From an uncultured Desulfatiglans sp. (GTDB lineage: Bacteria > Desulfobacterota > DSM-4660 > Desulfatiglandales > Desulfatiglandaceae), in assembly GCA_900498135.1 (NCBI GenBank), contig LR026961.1, positions 253,226 through 317,225 of the forward strand: a stretch of DNA of 64,000 bases. The letters run 5' to 3'. Shown one piece after another: positions 46,208-55,971 of the stretch. Numbering within the stretch: position 1 is the stretch's first letter; each line of letters starts with the position of its first letter. The notes under the pieces were generated by a model. It was not told the origin of the DNA, searched no databases, and saw only the letters and a program-made list of their open reading frames with translations. The position numbers and the translations under genes were made by a program.

Positions 46208-46702
46208 TTGGCGCGCCCTGTTCATTTCGCCGTCTGGCCGGCGGGGGTCGTCGTGGCACTGGACCAGATCTCGAAGTGGCTGCTGATCCGCCTGCTTCAG
46301 CCCTTCGAATCGATCCCGGTGCTGAGCGGTCTTTTCAACATCGTCCACGTCCGAAACCGGGGGATGGCCTTTGGACTCCTCAACCGGAGCGACGGCGTGC
46401 AGTGGCGGATGATCCTCCTCATCGGAGCCAGCCTGGCGGCTATTGTGGTCCTCGTCTGGTGGCTCGCGCGCTTGAAGCCCGGCGAAAAACTCATGGCCTT
46501 CGCCCTCTCGCTCGTTCTCGGAGGGGCCGTCGGCAATCTGATCGACCGCCTGGCCCATGGTGAAGTGATCGATTTTCTGGATTTCTACGTCGGGTCCTAC
46601 CATTGGCCGGCCTTCAACGTCGCGGATGCAGCCATCACGACCGGAACCATCCTGATCGGGCTGGTCTTTCTCGGTGGTTCACGGAAAGGCGCTCCGCTTT
46701 GA
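46208..46702 (+). CDS. lspA: lipoprotein signal peptidase II
   Basis: Inner-membrane aspartyl protease that cuts prolipoproteins. 164 residues, four membrane helices; the catalytic Asp residues lie in NLIDRLAHGEVIDFLDF and AFNVADAAI, and the VRNRGMAFGLL stretch is typical. TTG 46208 has GGAG upstream. It follows ileS by 5 bp. Confidence 0.95.
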   Translation: MARPVHFAVWPAGVVVALDQISKWLLIRLLQPFESIPVLSGLFNIVHVRNRGMAFGLLNRSDGVQWRMILLIGASLAAIVVLVWWLARLKPGEKLMAFALSLVLGGAVGNLIDRLAHGEVIDFLDFYVGSYHWPAFNVADAAITTGTILIGLVFLGGSRKGAPL

Positions 46703-46857
46703 AGGCGTGAAAATGCCCGGTCAGGACCGTTTTTTCAATCCGACGATGAAAACGGCACGAACCTCTCGAACCTAAAACGGCTTCCCGACATGATGCACGC
46801 GCCCACCCGGAAAGCAGCATCCGGCACAACGGAATGTCCAGCCTGGAAAGAGTGCTT

Positions 46858-47661
46858 ATGTTCCCTGACTTGATCTCGATAGGCCCTTTCACCCTCCACA
46901 GTTACGGTCTTCTCGTGGCCACCGGGTTCCTGGCCGGTCTGTTCGTCACCCTCAAGATCGGTCAACGCGAGGGATATACGTCGCAACAGATCATGGACAT
47001 GGGGTTCCTGATGATCCTGGGGGGTGTCATCGGCTCGAGGATCCTGTATATCCTGATCAACTTCGGGTACTATCTCGAGCATCCCCTGGATGCCGTCAAG
47101 ATCTGGCAGGGCGGCCTCGTTTTTTCAGGCGGGATCCTGGGCGCCCTGATCACCGTGGGCTGGTACAGCCGCCGCCACCATATTCCACTGTGGAACCTGG
47201 GGGACCTCTGGGCACCGGCTGCCTCCATCGGGCAGGGCTTCGGACGAATCGGATGCCTCCTGGCCGGCTGCTGCTACGGGAAACCCACCGATTCGTGGTG
47301 TGGGATCGTGTTTTCGCACCCCCATTCCCTGGCCCCTCTGGGGATCCCCCTGCATCCCACCCAACTCTACGCGTCGCTGAGCGCCTTTGCGATCTTTGCG
47401 ATCCTCCTCGTCCTTTCTTTCAGGAAAACCTATCCAGGACAGATCTTTCTGTGGTTTCTCATCCTGCACAGCACTGCGAGGCTCTGGATCGAAAAGTACC
47501 GCTGGGACGACCGCGGCAGTCTGGGAGGCACCTCTATGACCGTAACCCAGCTGGTTGCGCTTGGCATCCTGCTCGCTGCGATCGTCCTGCTGTTCGTTCT
47601 CAAGTCCCGTCGCAGGCATATGGAAAATGCAGCCGGCCGTCATCCACCTGGCGTGGACTGA
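46858..47661 (+). CDS. lgt: prolipoprotein diacylglyceryl transferase
   Basis: Adds diacylglycerol to the lipobox Cys, the step before LspA. 267 residues, about seven membrane helices; signature GQGFGRIGCLLAGCCYGKP with the essential Arg, and GGLVFSGGILGA. ATG 46858 (GGAAAGAG upstream) is preferred over 46834. The lspA-lgt pair is followed by a lipoprotein-exporter-like ABC system. Confidence 0.94.
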   Translation: MFPDLISIGPFTLHSYGLLVATGFLAGLFVTLKIGQREGYTSQQIMDMGFLMILGGVIGSRILYILINFGYYLEHPLDAVKIWQGGLVFSGGILGALITVGWYSRRHHIPLWNLGDLWAPAASIGQGFGRIGCLLAGCCYGKPTDSWCGIVFSHPHSLAPLGIPLHPTQLYASLSAFAIFAILLVLSFRKTYPGQIFLWFLILHSTARLWIEKYRWDDRGSLGGTSMTVTQLVALGILLAAIVLLFVLKSRRRHMENAAGRHPPGVD

Positions 47662-47719
47662 TCGTTTCCCCTGACGGCGCATTCGACCGGCCCCCATCCA
47701 TCGAAAGGAAACTTGCGGC

Positions 47720-48937
47720 ATGTCTGGACCAGAAGACCTTTCCGGTCTGCGCATTGAAAAGAAGACGTTCACGACCCGCCGGAGCCGGAAAAAATATTTT
47801 TTCATCATCGCGCTTGGAGCGGCGGCCATTGCTTTGCTCTACTGGCTTCATCGACAACAACTGCTCCAACCGGCTACAGAGGTCTATACCTATCATGTTC
47901 AATCCTTGTATCCATCCCAGACCTTCACCCGCCTGAATGCCAGCGGCTATGTCGTCGCACAGCGAAAATCCGCTGTAGCGGCCAAGATTACGGCTCAACT
48001 GATCGAGCTGTCCGTGGAAGAGGGCAGCCGCGTTTCGGAAGGGGACGTCATTGCGCGCCTCGAAGACCGTGACGCCCTGGCGGCGCGCGAAAGGGCGCGA
48101 GCAAACCTCGAACTGGCCGTTTCAAACCTCGCCCAGGCGAAGGCCGAGCTGCGCGATGCCAGACTGGATTACGAAAGGAACCGGCAGCTCGTCGAGAAGG
48201 GAATCGTGGCGCGAGCCCAGTTCGACAAGGCTGAAGCACGTTTCAGGAGTTTATCGGCCCTGGTCCGCGCCAGAGAGGCGGCCATCGAGGCGGCGGAGGC
48301 TGCGGTCAGGGAGACGGAGGTGGCGATCGAATACACCTATATCCGCGCCCCCTTCGATGCCGTCGTCTTGACCAAGAACGCCGACATAGGGGACATCGTC
48401 ACCCCCATCGGGGCAGCCGCCAATTCCAAGGCGGCCGTCGTGACGATTGCCGACATGGGCTCCCTCCAGGTGGAGGTGGACGTCTCCGAAGCGAACATCT
48501 CCATGGTTTACGAGGGGCAGCCCTGCGAGATCCAGCTCGACGCCTTTCCGGATCGGCGCTTTCCAGGAAAGGTCTACATGATCGTCCCCACGGCGGATCG
48601 AACCAAGGCCTCCGTCCTGGTCAAGGTTGCCTTCGATCGTCTGACGGAAGATATCCTGCCCGAGATGAGCGCGAAGGTGGCCTTTCTGGAGAGGGCCGTC
48701 CAGTCCGATGAAGACAAACCGGTTCTTGCCGTCCCCGTCTCTTCTCTTGTCGAGAGAGAAGGCGAAAAGCATGTCTTCGTCGTCTCCGGAAAAAGGGCCG
48801 TCCTGACACCCATCGAGACCGGGCGTCTATTCGGATCCATGCAGGAAATCACCGGCGGGATTGCAGCCGGCGACCGCGTCGTCATCGATCCCCCTGCGCA
48901 GCTCGCCCATCTGACCCGGATCAGTCTCCTGGAGTAG
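47720..48937 (+). CDS. periplasmic adaptor (HlyD/MacA family)
   Basis: Membrane-fusion protein of 405 residues: one N-terminal membrane helix (about 25-43), lipoyl/barrel halves around a long coiled coil (about 110-205), and the IRAPFDAVVLTKN and C-terminal beta segments. Works with the ATPase and permeases 3 bp downstream to move a substrate across the periplasm. No outer-membrane TolC gene is adjacent. Confidence 0.9.
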   Translation: MSGPEDLSGLRIEKKTFTTRRSRKKYFFIIALGAAAIALLYWLHRQQLLQPATEVYTYHVQSLYPSQTFTRLNASGYVVAQRKSAVAAKITAQLIELSVEEGSRVSEGDVIARLEDRDALAARERARANLELAVSNLAQAKAELRDARLDYERNRQLVEKGIVARAQFDKAEARFRSLSALVRAREAAIEAAEAAVRETEVAIEYTYIRAPFDAVVLTKNADIGDIVTPIGAAANSKAAVVTIADMGSLQVEVDVSEANISMVYEGQPCEIQLDAFPDRRFPGKVYMIVPTADRTKASVLVKVAFDRLTEDILPEMSAKVAFLERAVQSDEDKPVLAVPVSSLVEREGEKHVFVVSGKRAVLTPIETGRLFGSMQEITGGIAAGDRVVIDPPAQLAHLTRISLLE

Positions 48938-48940
48938 AGC

Positions 48941-49648
48941 ATGGACAAGGAAGACCGGATCCTCGTAGACATCGACAACCTCAGCAAATCCTACCGGCGG
49001 GGTGATCAGATCATTCCGGTCCTGAACGACATCAGCCTGGAGATTCCCGAGCGCGATTTTCTGGCCCTCATGGGCCCTTCCGGCTCGGGGAAAAGCACCC
49101 TGCTGAACCTCATAGCCGGCCTCGACCGCGCGGACAGCGGCATCATCCGTGTGGCCGGGGTCATCATCACAGGGCTTTCCGAGATCGAGCTGGCCCACTG
49201 GCGGGCCCAAAACGTCGGTTTCATCTTCCAGTTCTACAACCTGATCCCCGTTCTCACCGCTTTTGAAAACGTCGAACTTCCGCTCCTGCTGACCGACCTG
49301 CCCAAGAGGGCGCGGCGTGAACATGTCAAGACCGCACTCGCCCTGGTCAAACTGGATGACCGCATGGACCACCGCCCGGGCCAACTGTCCGGCGGCCAGC
49401 AGCAGCGGGTGGCCATAGCGCGCGCAGTCGTCACCGACCCCGCCATCCTGGTCGCCGATGAGCCCACTGGAGACCTGGACCGGCGATCGGCCGACGATGT
49501 CCTCAACCTGATGGAGCGTTTGACCGGCGACCTCGGCAAAACCGTCATCATGGTAACCCATGACCCGCGTGCGGCTCAACGGGCCCGCACCCTCAAGGTC
49601 CTCGACAAGGGTATCCTCGCCAATGCTTCTGAAGCTCCTCTTGCGTAA
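48941..49648 (+). CDS. ABC transporter ATP-binding protein (LolD/MacB type)
   Basis: 235 residues with Walker [11 protein letters not shown]-loop, signature [14 protein letters not shown] and Walker [13 protein letters not shown]. Closest in style to LolD and MacB ATPases that drive FtsX-like permeases. Its end overlaps the first permease by 26 bp. Confidence 0.93.
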   Translation: MDKEDRILVDIDNLSKSYRRGDQIIPVLNDISLEIPERDFLALMGPSGSGKSTLLNLIAGLDRADSGIIRVAGVIITGLSEIELAHWRAQNVGFIFQFYNLIPVLTAFENVELPLLLTDLPKRARREHVKTALALVKLDDRMDHRPGQLSGGQQQRVAIARAVVTDPAILVADEPTGDLDRRSADDVLNLMERLTGDLGKTVIMVTHDPRAAQRARTLKVLDKGILANASEAPLA

Positions 49649-50777
49649 CACCTTTCGATCCCGTCTGCGCAGCGCCCTCACCATCAGCGGCGTGGCCGTC
49701 GCCATCCTTGCTTTCGGTCTCCTGAGGACGGTCATCGATACGTGGTACGCCGGCGCCGACGCCACTTCCGCCACACGGCTCGTCACCCGCAACGCCATCT
49801 CGCTCATCTTTCCCCTGCCAATCGCCTACCTCGAGAAGATCCGCAGCGTGGACAACGTGAAGACCGTTTCCTACGGCATCTGGTTTGGGGGGCGATACAT
49901 CGACGAAAAGCACTTTTTTGCCAACTTCGCCGTCGAACCCCGCAGCTACCTCGAGCTTTATCCGGAGTTTGTCCTGCCGGAAAAGCAAAAAGAGGCCTTT
50001 TTCCGCAACCGAAAAGGGTGCATCGCCGGAAGGCGGCTTGCCGAAAGGTTCGGCTGGCGCATCGGAGACAGCATTACCCTCCAAGGGACCATTTACCCGG
50101 GAAACTGGGACCTCACGCTCCTGGGCATATACAAAGGGCGCGAGCCGACCACCGACGAGCGGCAGTTTTTTCTGCACTGGGACTACCCGAACGAAACCCT
50201 GAAAAAACTGGGTCTGCCCAGGGCGGATCAAGTGGGCTTCTACATGATCGGCATCGAGGATCCCGATCGCGCTGCCGCCACGGCGGAGGCCATCGACGGA
50301 CTGTTCAGGAATTCCTATGCCGAAACGCTGACGGAAACGGAAAGGGCGTTTTCCCTCGGTTTCATCGCCATGGGCGAGGCCATCCTGACGGCGATTCAGC
50401 TGGTTTCCCTGGTGGTGATCGTCATCATTATGGCGGTCGTCGCCAACACCATGGCCATGAGCGTGCGGGAGCGCTTAGGGGAATACGCGGTCTTCAAGAC
50501 CCTCGGCTTCGGCAGGTTTTTTCTGGGGCGGCTCATCCTGGGGGAATCGCTTCTGATCACCGGAATGGGTGGGCTCCTGGGAATCCTCCTCACCTTCCCT
50601 GCAGCGGACCTCTTTGCTGATGCACTCGCGGATTATTTCCCGGCCTTCTTCGTCAAGCAGGCCACCCTTGTACTCGATGGAGTCGCGGTCCTGGCCGTGG
50701 GGTTGGCGGCATCCGTCATCCCCATCTGGAGGACCTTGAACGTTCGCATCACCGATGCCCTGGGCAGGATCGGGTAG
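49623..50777 (+). CDS. FtsX-like ABC permease 1
   Basis: 384 residues: one N-terminal helix, a large periplasmic domain (about 45-255), then three C-terminal helices with the FtsX pattern (MSVRERLGEYAVFKTLGFGRFF). ATG 49623 lies within the end of the ATPase gene. It pairs with the next gene rather than acting as a homodimer. Confidence 0.88.
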   Translation: MLLKLLLRNTFRSRLRSALTISGVAVAILAFGLLRTVIDTWYAGADATSATRLVTRNAISLIFPLPIAYLEKIRSVDNVKTVSYGIWFGGRYIDEKHFFANFAVEPRSYLELYPEFVLPEKQKEAFFRNRKGCIAGRRLAERFGWRIGDSITLQGTIYPGNWDLTLLGIYKGREPTTDERQFFLHWDYPNETLKKLGLPRADQVGFYMIGIEDPDRAAATAEAIDGLFRNSYAETLTETERAFSLGFIAMGEAILTAIQLVSLVVIVIIMAVVANTMAMSVRERLGEYAVFKTLGFGRFFLGRLILGESLLITGMGGLLGILLTFPAADLFADALADYFPAFFVKQATLVLDGVAVLAVGLAASVIPIWRTLNVRITDALGRIG

Positions 50778-50783
50778 CCTCAC

Positions 50784-51944
50784 ATGAAACTGCTCTTCTT
50801 TTACAGCTTCAGAAACCTCCTGACGCGCAGGCTTACGACCTTTCTAACCACCGGGGGGATGGCCCTGGTCGTCTTCGTCTTCGCCGCCATCGTCATGCTC
50901 GCCGACGGACTGCAAAAGACGCTGGTCGACACGGGCGCAGCGAACAATGTCGTGGTCATCCGGCGCTCGGCCTTGTCCGAGGTCCAGAGCGCCATCGAAC
51001 GCGACAAGGCCGCGATCGTCGAAACCGACCCGGGCATTGCACTCGGCCCTAGCGGAGAGCGGCTTCTGGCCAAAGAATTGATCGTGTTGATCACCTTGCA
51101 GAAGCGCGAAAGCGGAAACCCTGCAAATGTCGTCATCCGCGGCGGCACGCCCCAGTCCCTGCACCTGAGGGACCAGATCACCCTCACGGCCGGACGGCTG
51201 CCCCACCCCGGGGCGCTCGAGATCATGGTGGGTCGAAGTGTTGCGGAGCGATTCGACAACGCCGGGCTCGGACAGAGCCTTTTCTTCGCCCAGCGGCGGT
51301 GGCGGGTGGTCGGCATCTTCGATGCCGGCAACACGGGATTCTCCTCCGAGATCTGGGGAGATGTGGACCAATTGATGCAGGCCTTCAGGCGCAGCGTCTA
51401 TTCCTCCATCATCTTCCGTCTGCGGCAGGCCGGCAGCTTCGATGCGGTCTCGGAACGTATCCTCGACGACCCCCGCCTGACCCTCGACGTCAAACGCGAA
51501 AGGGATTTCTACCGGGAACAGTCGGAGATGATGAGCAAATTCCTGCGCCTTCTCGGCTTCTATCTGACCCTGATCTTCTCGATCGGCGCCGTGGTCGGCG
51601 CCATGATCACGATGTATGCCGCCGTCGCCAACCGCACCCAGGAAATCGGCACCCTGCGCGCACTCGGGTTCCAGCGCGGCACGATCCTGACGGCCTTTCT
51701 TCTCGAATCGCTCCTGCTGGGCCTCCTCGGGGGGCTCGGCGGCCTCTTCTTTTCGAGCTTCCTCCAGTTCTTCACCGTATCGACGACCAACTTTCAAACC
51801 TTCTCCGAGTTGGCCTTCCGCTTCACGCTGACCTCGGCCACCGCCGTGAAGGCGCTCAGCTTCGCCCTCTTCATGGGCTTCCTGGGCGGCATCCTTCCTG
51901 CGATCCAGGCCGCCCGCAAAAACATCGTCGAAGCCCTGCGTTGA
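50784..51944 (+). CDS. FtsX-like ABC permease 2
   Basis: 386 residues with the same topology as permease 1 but clearly different sequence; NRTQEIGTLRALGFQRGTIL is the coupling helix. Two unlike permeases with one ATPase recall LolCE. Together with lspA and lgt upstream a role in lipoprotein or lipid export is plausible, but MacB-like efflux is equally possible. Confidence 0.87.
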   Translation: MKLLFFYSFRNLLTRRLTTFLTTGGMALVVFVFAAIVMLADGLQKTLVDTGAANNVVVIRRSALSEVQSAIERDKAAIVETDPGIALGPSGERLLAKELIVLITLQKRESGNPANVVIRGGTPQSLHLRDQITLTAGRLPHPGALEIMVGRSVAERFDNAGLGQSLFFAQRRWRVVGIFDAGNTGFSSEIWGDVDQLMQAFRRSVYSSIIFRLRQAGSFDAVSERILDDPRLTLDVKRERDFYREQSEMMSKFLRLLGFYLTLIFSIGAVVGAMITMYAAVANRTQEIGTLRALGFQRGTILTAFLLESLLLGLLGGLGGLFFSSFLQFFTVSTTNFQTFSELAFRFTLTSATAVKALSFALFMGFLGGILPAIQAARKNIVEALR

Positions 51945-52088
51945 TCTCTCGCGCCTGTGAACCACCCCATAGGGCCGGCCTCCGCCCGGGAAAGATCATC
52001 AGGCGCAGCCGGTTTTGCGTCCAGGGGCTATCGAAATAAACCCCCTGATGAACGGAAAAGACGCGGCATCGAAGCCGGCGCAACCCCT

Positions 52089-53753
52089 CTAAGGCGTGTA
52101 CAAGACGACGAGGCAGCGGGTCGGTTCGTTCGAGACGCTCTTCAGCTTGTGCGGGATGTCGGAGTTGAAGTGGCGGGAATCCCCCGGTTTGAGGTGGTGG
52201 GCGCGGTTGCCCAGGGTGAGCATGAGCTCCCCTTCCATGACGAAGATGAACTCTTCGCCTTCGTGCTTGTAGGCCACCGGCTTGTGGGTCTGTCGGGATT
52301 CGATGGTGATGAGGAAGGCGCGCAGGTGGTCGTTCTCGGCCCCCGGGCTGAGGGTCTGGTAGGAGTAGTTCCGGGTCCGCTTGACAAACGCCTGGGCGCG
52401 CAGGTCCCGGAGGAGCGTCTTCTGCTCCTGGCGCAGGAAGAGGCCGGGGTCGATCTTCAGGGCGTTTGCGAAACGGAGCAGAAAGCCGACGGGGGGCGTC
52501 AGGAGGCCCTCCTCCACCTGGCGGATGAATTCCGGGGATTCGCCCGTCGCCTCGGCCAAGGCCTCCAGGGACCAGCCGTACTGACTGCGAAGGCGGGCGA
52601 AACGCCCTCCGAAACCATCCCCTTCTCCGCCGCCCGCCGCTCCGGTCAAGGCATCCGCCATGCGCCGCAGGGTCAACTGCTGCACGGCCTCGGTCAGATG
52701 GGGCAGAAAGACCCGTGCATCCGCGACCACGCCGATATCGGCCATCCGGAAGATGGGGGCGTCCGCGTCTCGGTTGACGGCCACAATGGTCCCGGCCTCG
52801 CCGATCCCGGCCGTGTACTGAACGGCGCCGGAGGTGCCGACGGAAAAGAGCAGCCTCGGGTGGACCCGCTTTCCGGTCTGCCCGATCAGCCGCTCCTCCT
52901 CCACCCAGCGGGAGAGCACCGGCGGCCGGGTCGCGCCGACCTCCCCGCCGAGCGCAGCGGCCAGATCCCGAACGAGTCCGAATCCTTCCATATTCCCGAG
53001 GCCGGCCCCGCCGACGACCACGACATCCGCCTCCTCGAGCGACTGACCGCTCCCTGCTTCGGCTGCCACCTCGAGGAGCGTGCACCCGGCCTGCTCCTGG
53101 ATCTCATCCCATGCAAAAGATTCCAGAACCCCTGGGATCCCGCGCTCCTCACCGGGCATCCAGGCATACGGATCCACCGTGACGAGACCGGTCGCGCGGT
53201 CATCGGCGAACACGATCTCGGCCGTGACCGTTCCTCCCCAAGCCGGACATTGCGCCTTGACGCGGCCCTCCTCGACCTCGAGCCGGATGCAGTCGGCGAT
53301 CAGGCCCGAACCGGTCAACGCCGAGACGCGGGCCGCCGTCTCGCGGCCGAGGTCCGTCAGGGGAAAGACCACCAGGCGGGGGCCTGACACGGCGATCCGG
53401 TCGGCGAGCGCCTGTGCGAAAGCGTCCGCGGGCGCACCGCCCAACCATGGGATGCGATAGAGATGGACATCATCCGCGCCACCGGCAGCGGCGGCCTCCG
53501 CCGCCTCGTCCACCGGGACAGCCTCGACTGCAGGGGGGGTCGACCCGTCCAGCCGCTCGAGGGCCGTCAGCACCATGACCGTTCGGCCGCCTAGGGAGGA
53601 AGCCGCCCCGCGCGCGGCGCTCAAGGCCCGCAGGCTCAATCCGTAAAGGGTCTCGGTCCGGCGGTCGCCGAAGACCCAGACGGTGTTTTCAGCCGCATGC
53701 TGCATGTCTCTCGCCCCAGCCCCTTCTTGGAGCGTCTTTTCCGGGTGTGTCAT
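52089..53753 (-). CDS. electron-transfer flavoprotein alpha fused to XRE and cupin domains
   Basis: 554 residues in four parts. ETF-alpha N-terminal domain (about 22-210). ETF-alpha FAD domain (about 240-365) with the hallmark GQTGK (291-295), SVGTSGAVQYTAG and AVNRDADAPIF, so FAD binding looks intact. XRE helix-turn-helix (about 384-440: FARLRSQYGWSLEALAEATG). Cupin (about 475-552) with HEGEEFIF and IPHKLKS. Domain joins lie inside one uninterrupted frame. Coupled to etfB by ATGA. Likely a redox- or ligand-sensing regulator or a regulated ETF; I know no characterised protein of this build. Confidence 0.88.
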   Translation of the reverse strand: MTHPEKTLQEGAGARDMQHAAENTVWVFGDRRTETLYGLSLRALSAARGAASSLGGRTVMVLTALERLDGSTPPAVEAVPVDEAAEAAAAGGADDVHLYRIPWLGGAPADAFAQALADRIAVSGPRLVVFPLTDLGRETAARVSALTGSGLIADCIRLEVEEGRVKAQCPAWGGTVTAEIVFADDRATGLVTVDPYAWMPGEERGIPGVLESFAWDEIQEQAGCTLLEVAAEAGSGQSLEEADVVVVGGAGLGNMEGFGLVRDLAAALGGEVGATRPPVLSRWVEEERLIGQTGKRVHPRLLFSVGTSGAVQYTAGIGEAGTIVAVNRDADAPIFRMADIGVVADARVFLPHLTEAVQQLTLRRMADALTGAAGGGEGDGFGGRFARLRSQYGWSLEALAEATGESPEFIRQVEEGLLTPPVGFLLRFANALKIDPGLFLRQEQKTLLRDLRAQAFVKRTRNYSYQTLSPGAENDHLRAFLITIESRQTHKPVAYKHEGEEFIFVMEGELMLTLGNRAHHLKPGDSRHFNSDIPHKLKSVSNEPTRCLVVLYTP

Positions 53754-54529
53754 CCGATCAGCCCCCCGGCTGCAAGCCGCTTCGCGATGGTCTGAGCCTG
53801 CTCCTTGAGATCGCCTTCCAGAAATTCACATCGGCGCCTGCCGCCGTTGGCCGGCGCAACCCTCTGAAGCTGCGTAGGGGAGCCGGCTTCGCCCACCGCG
53901 CCGGCGGGCAGACCGAGATCTGTGAGGGACCATCGCTCGATAGACCCTTGCCCGAAGGCCGACTCTATCCCGGCCAAGCCCGCATCCCTCGGTTCAGCGC
54001 ATTTCGGGTGGACGGAGAAAACGCCCGGGAAATCGAGCCGGTAGGACTCGCGGAAACCGTCGCAACCACGCTCCACCCTGAACCCATCCGATTCCCGGTC
54101 GAAGCGCCGCACACCGGAAACGAAAGGCAGCCCCAGCATGACGGCCACCTGCGCGGGGACCTGGCCGGTGTCGCTGTCCGCGCTGCGCAAGCCGAAAAGG
54201 ATCCCATCGACGGGCGCCGCTTTCTTCAGTGCGGCAGCCAGCACCCGCGCGGTGGCGAGGGTGTCCGAACCCGCGAAGCCAGGATCCGTTAGCAGGATCC
54301 CCTTGTCAAACCCTTGGGCGAGGGCCTCGAAAAGCACGAAAGCGCTGCTCTCGGGCCCCATGGACAAGGCCGTCAGACGCCCCCCGGCCTCGGCCTTCAA
54401 ACGCAGGGCCGCCTCCATGGCCGCCCGGTCGAAGGGATTCAGCACACACGTGTCCGAAGACCGGACCGCCCTGCCGGACGGGGCCTTCATCATCACCGCC
54501 TTGATGCACACCGCGATATGACGTTCCAT
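53750..54529 (-). CDS. etfB: electron-transfer flavoprotein beta subunit
   Basis: 259 residues with the ETF-beta pattern: IAVCIKAV start, LNPFDRAAMEAALRLK, the LTALSMGP segment and LFGLRSADSDTGQVP, the nucleotide-binding region. It forms a heterodimer with the alpha-type fusion protein encoded right after it. ATG 54529 is preferred: AGG lies 9 nt upstream, whereas the ATG at 54538 directly abuts it. Only a repeat separates this pair from the acyl-CoA dehydrogenase gene upstream. Confidence 0.9.
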   Translation of the reverse strand: MERHIAVCIKAVMMKAPSGRAVRSSDTCVLNPFDRAAMEAALRLKAEAGGRLTALSMGPESSAFVLFEALAQGFDKGILLTDPGFAGSDTLATARVLAAALKKAAPVDGILFGLRSADSDTGQVPAQVAVMLGLPFVSGVRRFDRESDGFRVERGCDGFRESYRLDFPGVFSVHPKCAEPRDAGLAGIESAFGQGSIERWSLTDLGLPAGAVGEAGSPTQLQRVAPANGGRRRCEFLEGDLKEQAQTIAKRLAAGGLIG

Positions 54530-54585
54530 CCATTCCATCCTCAGCGGTACGTTTCATCCGCACCGATCTGCCACCGTCCGCCCGA

Positions 54586-54744
54586 TTAACAGGTTGTTGA
54601 AAAACGCCCATCTGCTGCGTTTTGATCATCCCTCGTCACTGAGGCGTACGAATCACTACGCCTCATTCCTCGGGATTTCGCAAGCCTTGCATCCAGGCAC
54701 TTTCCCCCAGCCTGTCAAAAGCGGATTTTTCAACACGCTGTCAA
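54586..54744. mobile_element. 159-bp MITE-like element with terminal inverted repeats
   Basis: Ends TTAACAGGTTGTTGAAAAAC and, inverted, TTGACAGCGTGTTGAAAAAT form about 24-bp imperfect terminal repeats. Inside lies a perfect 9-bp hairpin, TGAGGCGTA (54640-54648) with TACGCCTCA (54657-54665). No coding capacity. Sits between acyl-CoA dehydrogenase and etfB. Unrelated to the long-palindrome family. Confidence 0.75.
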
Positions 54745-54787
54745 GCGACCGATCGGAAAAACGGGAGCGGCGCACCGGCCCCGTTCA

Positions 54788-55930
54788 TTATTCCTCCAGG
54801 AGTCCCCTGGCAACCACCAGCCGGTGGACCTCACTCGTCCCCTCGTAGATCCTTGTCACCCGGGCGTCGCGGTAATAGCGCTCCACGGGATAGGCCTTCG
54901 AATAGCCGTAGCCCCCATGAATCTGGAGGGCCTTGTCCGTCACCTCCGAGGCCGCCTCGGCTGCGTACAGCTTGGCCATGGCCGCCGCCTGCCCGAAAGG
55001 CTTGCCCTGATCGCGGAGTCGGGCCGATCGGTAGACGAGCAGGCGCGAGGCCTCTACCCGGGCCGCCATGTCCGCCAGCATCCCCCCCACGGCCTGGTGC
55101 TGCCCGATGGGGATGCCGAACTGCCGCCTCTGACGGGCGTACAAGACCCCCTCTTCCAGCGCGGCCTGGGAGATGCCGACCGCCTGGGCGGCGATGCCCA
55201 TCCGGCCGGTGTCGAGCGCCGCAAGACCGATTTTCAGCCCCATGCCCTCCCTTCCGAGCAGGTTTTCGGCGGGGACGGGACAGTCATAGAGCCGGATGGA
55301 ACTGACCGGGTTCGCACGCACGCCGCAAAGGTCCTCGAGATCCCCGACCACGAAACCCGGCGTTCCGCGTTCGGCCACGACCACGCTGATCCCCTTGCGG
55401 CCCGCCTTGGGATCCGTCCGGGCGAAGATCAGGCACACATCGGCGACGCCCCCGTTGGTCACGAACACCTTGTTGGCATTGACGATATAATGATCCCCGT
55501 TGCGAATGGCGGTCGCCTCGATGCCGGCCGCATCGGAGCCGGCGTTCGGTTCGGTCAGGCAGAAGGCGCCTATCTTCTGCCCCCTGGCGAGCGGCGGCAC
55601 CCATTTCCGCTTCTGCTCCTCGCTCCCGAAGGCCATGAGCGGGTAGACCGCCACGCTGTTGTGCACCGTCACGCAGAGGCCCAGCCCGGCGCAGACCCGG
55701 GAGATCTCCTCGATGGCGACGCAGTAGCAGACCGCGTCCATCCCCGCACCGCCCAGCTCCTGCGGGACCTGGATGCCGAAATACCCCAGGCGGCCCATCT
55801 TCTCGACCGCCTCCCAGGGAAAGGAGGCCTCCTGGTCGATCTGCCGGGCGATGGGCCGCAGCTCCCGCTCGCAGAATCCCCGCACCGAGCGGCGCACGGC
55901 GCGGCCCTTTTCCGTCAGAAATGTGTCCAT
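54788..55930 (-). CDS. acyl-CoA dehydrogenase
   Basis: FAD enzyme of 380 residues. [14 protein letters not shown] and [19 protein letters not shown] are the two family signatures; the catalytic Glu is in [11 protein letters not shown], the position used by butyryl-CoA-type enzymes. Substrate is unknown; pimeloyl- or glutaryl-CoA-derived intermediates are tempting in this organism but the residue pattern does not decide. ETF genes downstream would accept its electrons. Confidence 0.93.
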   Translation of the reverse strand: MDTFLTEKGRAVRRSVRGFCERELRPIARQIDQEASFPWEAVEKMGRLGYFGIQVPQELGGAGMDAVCYCVAIEEISRVCAGLGLCVTVHNSVAVYPLMAFGSEEQKRKWVPPLARGQKIGAFCLTEPNAGSDAAGIEATAIRNGDHYIVNANKVFVTNGGVADVCLIFARTDPKAGRKGISVVVAERGTPGFVVGDLEDLCGVRANPVSSIRLYDCPVPAENLLGREGMGLKIGLAALDTGRMGIAAQAVGISQAALEEGVLYARQRRQFGIPIGQHQAVGGMLADMAARVEASRLLVYRSARLRDQGKPFGQAAAMAKLYAAEAASEVTDKALQIHGGYGYSKAYPVERYYRDARVTRIYEGTSEVHRLVVARGLLEE

Positions 55931-55971
55931 CGTCTTTCTACCTGCCCTTTTTTGCCTTTCGGGAGATGGAT

